Part shown: piece after piece, positions 54,667-61,990 of the stretch
Layout: every line of letters starts with the position of its first letter
Numbering within the stretch: the stretch's first letter is position 1
Assembly (NCBI GenBank): GCA_033762815.1
Contig: JANRLF010000002.1
Span: forward strand, 124,001-188,000
Length of the DNA stretch: 64,000 nucleotides
Direction: 5' to 3'
From: JANRLF01 sp033762815
GTDB lineage: Bacteria; Bacteroidota; Bacteroidia; Chitinophagales; CAIOSU01
Program-made: the position numbers and the translations under genes
Notes under the pieces: model-generated
What the model was told of the DNA's origin: nothing
Seen by the model: the letters and a program-made list of their open reading frames with translations, nothing else
Database searches by the model: none

Positions 54667-55396
54667 TTTTTTGTAGGTTATTTTAGGCTTTTTTAAGGCG
54701 GTTTTAATGATTTACGGCAATGTAGTATCCTATGTTTCATTTGTCAATATTTTATTTTTGCTAGTGTAATCGATTGATTGAAAGTTGAAAAGATTAAAGA
54801 AGATTTGGTTGTATAACTTTATTGGTAGTAAAGTGTAGTGATTATGCTATTTTAACTACATATCTAATTATGGGGCTAAGTTGGCTGAAAATTATTTTTT
54901 CGCGGGTATTTCGCGGGTATTTCGCAGGTGCTTCGCGGGTAGTTCAAGGGGTGTTCAAAGGTATCTCGCAGGTACTTCGCGGGTATCTCAAGGGGTGTTC
55001 GCAGGTAGTTCAATTCCTATTAAAGTGTTGTATTTCAATGTTTTATAAGAAAAAAGTGTGTTTTTTCGTTTTTTTTTGATAGTAGCACATCCCAAATAGC
55101 GAATAGTATGGGCATTTTCTGGTGTCAAAATTGCCCATGGTCATCTCCGGAAATAACCTTTTATGCCAGGCTTGCCTCCGTTTTTGCACATTGTGTTTTC
55201 TCTTACTGCTCAACACCCACCTACGGATATTTGGTAACCGACATGCAGGTTTGCCAATACATACCACCCGCTACCATAATGGTCGGTATTTAAGATGGAA
55301 AATGCAAGGGGTGGCGAAAATTTGATCTATTTGTTTAGCAGGGCAGGTTTGCGCAGACTGCCTTCAAAACATCGCATGACTTGGTTTCGTGCTTGT
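54667..55396. other. Non-coding region with 11-bp array and possible gene debris
   Basis: About 730 bases with no convincing gene. The left part is AT-rich. The second 11-bp array is at 54900-55009. The rest (55080-55396) has several short overlapping frames on both strands that resemble nothing I know. On the minus strand it lies directly after the broken end of a patatin-like reading frame, so it may hold its decayed remainder or inserted DNA. Confidence 0.5.
54900..55009 (+). repeat. Degenerate 11-bp tandem repeat array 2 (ten units)
   Basis: Ten contiguous units of exactly 11 bases: TCGCGGGTATT twice, TCGCAGGTGCT, TCGCGGGTAGT, TCAAGGGGTGT, TCAAAGGTATC, TCGCAGGTACT, TCGCGGGTATC, TCAAGGGGTGT, TCGCAGGTAGT. 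The common core TCRnnGGTRYT matches the minus strand of the array at 6612-6719, which makes these two members of one repeat family. Confidence 0.9.
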
Positions 55397-55564
55397 CTAT
55401 TCTTTTGCGTTTCTCTGATGGGGATTAAGGTTTCTTTGAACAAGGGGTTCCCCTATTTTACCACTTATGATATGTTCCAAAGCTTGAACAGCCCCAAGAT
55501 AAACAATGCCTTTTCCGCCACCACCTTCAAATGATAAGTACTGTATTTTGTTAATATCTACCAT
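55397..55564 (-). pseudogene. N-terminal remnant of a patatin-like phospholipase
   Basis: From ATG 55564 the frame gives 55 residues ending at TAG 55397. It contains YLSFEGGGGKGIVYLGAVQALE, the glycine-rich oxyanion loop that opens patatin-like phospholipases. The family's GxSxG nucleophile motif and catalytic Asp should follow some tens of residues later, but the frame ends first and I find no continuation in the other frames. The start overlaps the end of the preceding reading frame by 14 bases, an arrangement of co-transcribed genes. It is probably a truncated relic. Confidence 0.65.
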
Positions 55565-56222
55565 AAAGGAAATAAAAGTGATTTTGTTTGTCTCCGTCTT
55601 TAAGTATGTTCATACTATCTGGTATACAGCATGAGGATTCATCTATTATGTTCATATATCGAATTGATATAACAAAATCATTTAAATCCCATTTGCACTC
55701 TTCGAACTCAAAAATATCTTTAGTCGAAAAATCATAGCAATACTTATTAACTTTATAAAGAGAATCAATATCCTTAGCTACCTCCATAAATAGGTTTGAA
55801 TAATCAATTTTTGATAAAGTATGTATTGTCCTATTTTTTATAGAGGAAGCTTGGTTATTTTGATTATCTTAGCTTGTATTATATTCACGATATAATGTGT
55901 TGTTTTGTGAAATCGAGGCCTTTAACGCTTTTATATTTTTCGTTTCAATATCATAATAATAACCCGTATTTATGAAATATTGATTGGCTTTTTCGGTTGC
56001 AAAAATGAAATGAAGCAATACCTTGTAAGTCATATCAATTGTATCAGATAAAATAAGTGTCCTTCCCCGCTTCTGCTCAAATTCAATAATTTCTTCAGGG
56101 GTTTTACAATCAAAGCATAGTTCGGTATTAATGTCGAAACTGGGCTTGATAACACCAAATATGGGTCCTTTACAGGAAACACAAACAAAAAGCAAAAACA
56201 TCAATAGCCAACTCCTTACCAC
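55551..56222 (-). pseudogene. Lipoprotein gene interrupted by one in-frame TAA
   Basis: From ATG 56222 a lipoprotein begins (signal LLMFLLFVCVSC with lipidated Cys17) and runs 117 residues to TAA at 55869-55871. The same frame then stays open for another 105 codons, through a Met at 55787, to TAA at 55551. No frameshift is needed: a single stop separates the parts, so the intact product would be 223 residues. I recognise no family; the second part is acidic and rich in Tyr and Asp. The upstream lipoprotein gene ends four bases before it. A simple nonsense mutation is most likely; a sequencing error is the alternative. Confidence 0.6.
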
Positions 56223-56226
56223 CCGG

Positions 56227-56715
56227 TCATTGTTTTATGCCCTTAGCATAGCAATCATATCTAATCACATTTGGCCCGCGAAATTCATATTGCCAGGTCA
56301 ATGTATCGCCATTAATGCTTCCGTTGCCTTCTTCAGTAGCAGTTGATGGCGAATAAGTGTATGAAAAATTGTTTCCATTTACAATGGCCGACTTATAAAA
56401 GGTATCTGATTGCTTTCTAAACCTAACATTTGTAGCTATAGAATCAGCCTCAATATATAACAGATAATCATCTACTTCAATTTGTGTATCATTCATTCCG
56501 GTATTTGGATTGTCATACACTATAAAGCAACTATCGTGAACCTGGTAGGTGCCTATAAATTTGTCGCGGGCATATTCGCAAGTACCATCATCTTCTTTGG
56601 CATCAGCATCATAGTTAATTGAATTAGGGTCGGTACATCCTTTTTTGCTGCAAGAGGTAAGGGCTGCAAGGCAACAAGCTGCCATCATCATGGCGTAAAT
56701 CAATTTTGATTTCAT
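56227..56715 (-). CDS. Small lipoprotein with GCTDPxxxNYDxxA motif
   Basis: A 162-residue lipoprotein. The signal peptide MKSKLIYAMMMAACCLAALTSC has a lipobox LTSC (Cys22). The mature start KKGCTDPNSINYDADA with EDDGTCEY matches a motif (GCTDP..NY...A..DDG.C) that recurs in Bacteroidota secreted proteins and probably folds around a disulfide and metal. The remainder is a beta-rich domain (FIGTYQVHDSCFIVY through WQYEFRG) of a lipocalin-like type. I chose ATG 56715 over the upstream in-frame Met because it begins the signal peptide. Confidence 0.8.
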   Translation of the reverse strand: MKSKLIYAMMMAACCLAALTSCSKKGCTDPNSINYDADAKEDDGTCEYARDKFIGTYQVHDSCFIVYDNPNTGMNDTQIEVDDYLLYIEADSIATNVRFRKQSDTFYKSAIVNGNNFSYTYSPSTATEEGNGSINGDTLTWQYEFRGPNVIRYDCYAKGIKQ

Positions 56716-56878
56716 TGGTTTTGTGGTTTTTTTATCGATAACAAGGTAGTCCATCGGCATTAATACCAGCCGATAAATCATCCTACAATATAATTAAATT
56801 CGTTGTAAGTAAATATATAGGATTTATGGTAAGTTTTAATAACATACACCAAAAAAATGCCCCGCCAAATGATAGTGC

Positions 56879-57937
56879 TTAATTAGTCTCCACGATGAAG
56901 ATGAAGTTCCGAAGAGTAGCTACTTTGTCCGTAAGTGGCTTATCATTTATAGAGTTTATCAGCTGCGGAAACTCAAAGCCATCAATCTCTTTCAGGAAAG
57001 TTTCGAGGTAACTAGCCTTTACTGCATAACTAGCCGCATCGGCTACGGTTGACTTGGCATACACCACCCCTATTACATTTCCCTGTTCATCTATAAGCGG
57101 CCCACCACTATTACCAGGCTGCACGGCTGCACTTATCTGGAATTTGCTGGCATCGCCTTGCACACCGCTTTTTGCACTTATTATACCGTCAGTAAGCTTT
57201 ATTTCATTGCCCATAGCGGTGGTAAGCGGGTAGCCATAGGCATATATTTTTTCACCTTGGGCTATGCCGGTAGTCCTTATCGCAAATGGTGGCAAGGAAA
57301 ACTGCACATTTTTGTTACTTATTTTAAGCAATGCCAAGTCGTTCGATTGGTCTTCGGCTATTACCGTAGCCCCATACTTAGTGGTAAAGTCACCGTCAAT
57401 CCCTTTTATGGTTATCTCCTTTGCATTTTCCACTACATGGTAGTTGGTGATGAAGTACCCTTTATCGGATATCAAGAAACAAGTACCCGATTTAGGGCCT
57501 GTAGCTTTTTTTGTATTGATTATCCCCCAAGGGCGGGTAATATCTTCCTCAAAGTTGCTTTCATATTTGCACTGCGCTGTTTTTAAACTATACCATTTCA
57601 GTGAATCAATTTGCGCTAATTCTTGTCCCGCAATATTACCTTTAAAAAAGAAATAGATATAGTAATCTTTTCCATTTTCAACATCCAGTATAAGTGAAGA
57701 GGTTATTGCTATTCTTCCCTCTGAATACATTTTATAATGAATTGCTTCTCCATAACGCACAGATGCGGCAAGGCGGTCATTAAAACTTAACTTAAGTGAT
57801 TGGCCTATCAAAGGTTTATAAGTGGTATAAGCAAGAAAATGTATAGTGCTATAGTTGTTCTGGGCATACACATTAAGGCTGCTTATATTGAAGAGAACCA
57901 TCAAAAGTATTGGTAAAGTAGGAAACAGTTTTTTCAT
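56879..57937 (-). CDS. Secreted trypsin-like serine protease (S1C type)
   Basis: A 352-residue exported protease. The signal peptide ends near VYAQ (residue 26). An N-terminal beta domain (about 30-135) precedes a trypsin-fold domain with the triad His167 (TNYHVVENA), Asp200 (SNDLALLKI) and Ser277 (QPGNSGGPLI). There is no PDZ domain, unlike DegP/HtrA. The C-terminus is a short helical tail. It is a single gene; the 14-base sequence after its stop also occurs in the terminator between it and ahcY. Confidence 0.92.
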   Translation of the reverse strand: MKKLFPTLPILLMVLFNISSLNVYAQNNYSTIHFLAYTTYKPLIGQSLKLSFNDRLAASVRYGEAIHYKMYSEGRIAITSSLILDVENGKDYYIYFFFKGNIAGQELAQIDSLKWYSLKTAQCKYESNFEEDITRPWGIINTKKATGPKSGTCFLISDKGYFITNYHVVENAKEITIKGIDGDFTTKYGATVIAEDQSNDLALLKISNKNVQFSLPPFAIRTTGIAQGEKIYAYGYPLTTAMGNEIKLTDGIISAKSGVQGDASKFQISAAVQPGNSGGPLIDEQGNVIGVVYAKSTVADAASYAVKASYLETFLKEIDGFEFPQLINSINDKPLTDKVATLRNFIFIVETN

Positions 57938-58037
57938 GGTGGAAATTTTAGAATGGCCCTTATATGCAATATTTGTAACAAAGTTATAGAACTTTATAAC
58001 ATTTAAAAGAGGTGGGCTTGCTTATGTCTACCTTAAC

Positions 58038-58068
58038 AAAAAAGCCCCGCCAAATGACGGGGCTTTTT
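58038..58068. terminator. Bidirectional terminator downstream of ahcY
   Basis: Stem AAAAGCCCCG (58040-58049) paired with CGGGGCTTTT (58058-58067), with an 8-base loop, an A run before and a T run after. It ends ahcY on the minus strand. Part of it (GCCCCGCCAAATGA) recurs at 56859-56872. Confidence 0.9.
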
Positions 58069-58107
58069 ATCATGCTACCTCTCTTTGCGGGGCAGGCTTG
58101 TACGCTA

Positions 58108-59415
<1,308 letters not shown>

Positions 59416-59446
59416 GATTTGGAACGGTTTTATGTTGTTCGTATAA

Positions 59447-59477
59447 CAAAATTACGGCTTTCGGCGCAGCTTTCCAA
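59447..59477 (-). promoter_or_regulatory. ahcY promoter
   Basis: On the minus strand, TTG (59477-59475) and TAATTTTG (59454-59447) are separated by 20 bases. The ATG is 31 bases after the -7 box. Confidence 0.65.
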
Positions 59478-59556
59478 TGGGGCCAGTTTGCTTAAGTATT
59501 CCGTAACATACTGGCAACCCTCTCTGTTCGGTATTCGTTATCGGGTAAAACAACTT

Positions 59557-60234
59557 ATGATGCGATTGAATGCCATTGTTTTCCTACTAATGATAGCTGC
59601 CGCTGCCCCAGCACAGCAATTGAGGTATTTTCAGTTTACTACTAATTGCGGACATGGTGCCTGGCAAGACACCGCATTTGTGGCTGCCACCAGTGATACG
59701 GTGTTGATTGATTCCGTGCTTGCCGATTTGGCACGGCCATTGGCGCAGCGTAAGTTCATTAGCGGCAATATTGCAGCGGGCAACGGTGGCCACAACCGCA
59801 ATGGCAGCCATTGGTTTAAATGGCACTTTGTAGAGAACGAATGGGCCCTAGTAGAAAACGCCATTGAGGTATGCGATGGTTGCCCCTACAGCGACGTGGA
59901 TGCCGATACGAGCTATTGGCTAACTATACTGGGCTATTTTTGCCCTTGGAGCGGCCAGCCCTTAAGGGAAATTGATGCGCCTACTGGCATGCACGATGCG
60001 GAAAAAATGGAAGTCAACTGGGCGATGGATGTACATGGGCAATTGTGGCTGCATTTTGGTAGCTCGGTGCCCGTAACAGTACAACTGTTTGACGTTAATG
60101 GAAAACTGATGATGGAGCGGAACCATTATTACTCTGGAACACCCCTTTCCCTGGCCCATTTACCGAAAGGCTTGTACGTGGCACAGGTTTACTATAAAGG
60201 TTTTGTAATTACTAAAAAAATTACAACTTTATAA
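59557..60234 (+). CDS. Small T9SS-exported protein with type A sorting domain
   Basis: A 225-residue secreted protein. The signal peptide (MMRLNAIVFLLMIAAAAPAQ) starts at ATG 59557. The mature part has an unrecognised domain (about 21-150) with His- and Trp-rich SHWFKWHF and Cys-rich VCDGCPYSDVD and YFCPW segments. The last 75 residues are a Por-type sorting domain: VTVQLFDVNGKLMM, LPKGLYVAQVYY and a basic end KKITTL. Upstream in-frame codons are not used, since they lack a signal-like start. It is divergent from ahcY. Confidence 0.82.
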   Translation: MMRLNAIVFLLMIAAAAPAQQLRYFQFTTNCGHGAWQDTAFVAATSDTVLIDSVLADLARPLAQRKFISGNIAAGNGGHNRNGSHWFKWHFVENEWALVENAIEVCDGCPYSDVDADTSYWLTILGYFCPWSGQPLREIDAPTGMHDAEKMEVNWAMDVHGQLWLHFGSSVPVTVQLFDVNGKLMMERNHYYSGTPLSLAHLPKGLYVAQVYYKGFVITKKITTL

Positions 60235-60249
60235 GAATGGAAAGTTTTC

Positions 60250-60909
60250 TCACACCGCCGAGGGCAATACATAATTGTACAGTGCCATAAAGTGGCAAAT
60301 ACTGCCGCCCAGTACAAAGAGGTGCCAAATAGCATGGTTGTAGGGTAGCCTGTCCCATAAGAAAAACACCGTGCCTGCGGTATATACCAAACCCCCTGCT
60401 ACCAGCCAATACAGTCCATTAGGGTGCAAACTGGTGGTAAGTGGGCCGTACATGGTAACGGCTATCCAGCCCATACCAAGATATAGGATAGTGGACAGAA
60501 AATTGAAGCGATGGGTGAAGAAAAGCTTAAATATAACGCCCACAACGGTGATACCCCAAATAATGGCCAGCAGGGTGTAGCCACCATGTGCCTTAAGGGT
60601 GATCAGTGCAAATGGCGTATAGGAGCCAGCAATAAGTACGTAAATGGCCGAGTGGTCGAAAATGCGTAAATAGCGTTTTATGTCAGGGTCTTTGGCATAA
60701 TGATATAAGGTAGATGCCGCGTACAGCGTTACCAAGCTAAGTCCGTACACTGAAAAGGCTAATGTGCGCACCCAATCGGTCTGGTTCCAGGTAATGTAGG
60801 AAAACACCCCCAAGGCCAATATGCTCAGCAACAAACCTAGGCCATGGGTGAACGTGTTCCAGAATTCTTCGCGGTGCTTATGCTTATCCATTGCTTCTAA
60901 AACATACAT
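60250..60909 (-). CDS. Hemolysin III family membrane protein (YqfA/PAQR type)
   Basis: A seven-helix inner membrane protein of 219 residues. PAQR marks are EEFWNTFTHGLG near the N-terminus, ASTLYHYAKD with FDHSAIYVLIAGSYTPF, and HAIWHLFVLGGSICHF; the His, Ser and Asp residues bind zinc in the family. The name hemolysin III is historical, and the activity is unproven here. It is the last gene of the tamB operon, starting 8 bases after DUF5522; Met7 (60891) is an alternative start. Confidence 0.92.
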   Translation of the reverse strand: MYVLEAMDKHKHREEFWNTFTHGLGLLLSILALGVFSYITWNQTDWVRTLAFSVYGLSLVTLYAASTLYHYAKDPDIKRYLRIFDHSAIYVLIAGSYTPFALITLKAHGGYTLLAIIWGITVVGVIFKLFFTHRFNFLSTILYLGMGWIAVTMYGPLTTSLHPNGLYWLVAGGLVYTAGTVFFLWDRLPYNHAIWHLFVLGGSICHFMALYNYVLPSAV

Positions 60910-60917
60910 TATTGGGT

Positions 60918-61082
60918 TTAGGTTGCATTGCCGGGCTTTTCCTTTTTGAATCCATAGGGGCAGTGCAGGCAGCCGCTCTTGCAGCAGTAGCCTCTCTTTA
61001 AGTGGTAAGCCTCCGTAAACACCATGAAGCCATCTTTGTTGATATAATAATCGACTCCTTCCACCAATTTGGGAGCACTCAT
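60918..61082 (-). CDS. DUF5522 small protein
   Basis: A 54-residue protein that is easily overlooked. It has the DUF5522 pattern: DYYINKDGFMVFTEAYHLKRGYCC (split here as DYYINKDGF, MVFTEAYHLKRG, YCCKSGCLHCPYG), with five cysteines that may bind metal. The family is widespread in Bacteroidota, with no known role to me. Its ATG overlaps the stop of the upstream gene (61079-61082, an ATGA junction), so translation is probably coupled. It ends 8 bases before the hemolysin III start. Confidence 0.85.
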   Translation of the reverse strand: MSAPKLVEGVDYYINKDGFMVFTEAYHLKRGYCCKSGCLHCPYGFKKEKPGNAT

Positions 61083-61519
61083 ACCTTCAAATGCAGTTTC
61101 GATGACAGCAAAATATAGATGCGCTCAATCATAAAACCGAATAATGCCCATGCCGGGAAATAATCGAGGCGGATATAGCCCATTACCTGTAGCCCGGTTT
61201 TATACTCCCAGGGGCAGCTTCCGGTAATCATGTCCAACAGCCAGCCAGTAATGAACTCCACCGTAAAAATGCTCAGCGCATATAGGCACATGCGGATAAT
61301 AACATGCAAGTGCTGCAGGCGTTTATAAACGATGGGCAACAATAGGCCCGCCAAACCGTAAATGGGCAGCATCCATATGTATGACTGGCCCATCAGCCGC
61401 CAGTTGATGGATTGGCCGGCCAGTAAAGCATTTTTGGCGTCCATGGATGCGGTAAAGAAAATCTCAGTGGTGATGCCAATACAGCCAAAGGCTAGAAATA
61501 AGAATAATCGGTCATTCAT
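61079..61519 (-). CDS. CmpB-like putative ABC transporter permease family membrane protein
   Basis: A 146-residue protein with about four membrane helices. GSCPWEYKTGLQVMGYIRLDYFPAW read as GSCPWEY and YIRLDYFPAWALFGFMIE, with FLAFGCIGITTEIFF near the start, match the ABC_trans_CmpB-type family. The ABC name is inherited; no ATPase is nearby, and the function is unknown. Its ATG overlaps the end of the HSDR_N gene by 8 bases and its stop overlaps the DUF5522 start. Confidence 0.7.
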   Translation of the reverse strand: MNDRLFLFLAFGCIGITTEIFFTASMDAKNALLAGQSINWRLMGQSYIWMLPIYGLAGLLLPIVYKRLQHLHVIIRMCLYALSIFTVEFITGWLLDMITGSCPWEYKTGLQVMGYIRLDYFPAWALFGFMIERIYILLSSKLHLKV

Positions 61520-61988
61520 GGGTGGTACTCAATAACTGGTGATAGGAGGGTATTTCATTTTCAAAGGTAAAAGTGCCGAGCGTAAAATCAATTTTTGCAC
61601 AGTAGCATTCTATACCATTGCTAATGAGTAGATATGGAACCATTAGTACTTGGTTGTATCTGGCGGCCTGGTCAAAAATATTTTGTGCCAACTTTACCGT
61701 GGGCGCCTTACATTCCACTATCATGGTAGGCTTGCCCTCGTTTTGGTAGGCAACTATATCGCAGCGTTTTGAAAGCTGATTCAAGGTTAAGCCCATTTCT
61801 ACTGCTAGCAAACCTTTGGCATAGCCCCTTTCCAATACCAAGTAATGCAGCAGATGTTGGCGCACCATTTCTTCGGGCGTAAGGGCAACGAAGGTCTTTC
61901 GGATGAAGTCGAATATCTCCCTTTGGCCTTTTTCCGTCCGAAATTTCAGGTCATATTTAGGGAAATCAATAGGGAAGGGGGCTGCCAT
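61512..61988 (-). CDS. HsdR_N-type (PD-(D/E)xK) domain protein
   Basis: A 158-residue stand-alone member of the type I restriction HsdR N-terminal domain family (HSDR_N_2). The nuclease-like core is RCDIVAYQNEGKPTMIVECKAP, giving Asp77, Glu92 and Lys94. No specificity, methyltransferase or helicase genes are nearby, and the gene sits in a housekeeping operon two bases after tamB, so a defence role is unlikely. DNA repair or another nuclease role is open. Confidence 0.85.
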   Translation of the reverse strand: MAAPFPIDFPKYDLKFRTEKGQREIFDFIRKTFVALTPEEMVRQHLLHYLVLERGYAKGLLAVEMGLTLNQLSKRCDIVAYQNEGKPTMIVECKAPTVKLAQNIFDQAARYNQVLMVPYLLISNGIECYCAKIDFTLGTFTFENEIPSYHQLLSTTHE

Positions 61989-61990
61989 AA

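Noticed and set aside
54822..55079. An 85-residue plus-strand frame through the 11-bp array with an apparent 11-residue repeat
   Set aside because: An 11-base repeat without stop codons automatically gives an 11-residue period in every frame. There is no upstream signal and no known family.
55043..55267. A 74-residue minus-strand frame (KPACRLPNIRRW)
   Set aside because: It lies in a low-quality region with overlapping short frames on both strands, and has no start context, family or neighbour support.
59416..59446. SAH/SAM riboswitch before ahcY
   Set aside because: The leader between the predicted transcription start and the ATG is about 25 bases, too short for a known SAH or SAM aptamer, and no conserved fold is seen.
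61512..61988. Restriction-modification or defence locus suggested by the HsdR_N domain
   Set aside because: No methylase, specificity or helicase gene is present. The gene is inside a conserved-looking envelope operon, and stand-alone HSDR_N_2 proteins are common in Bacteroidota.
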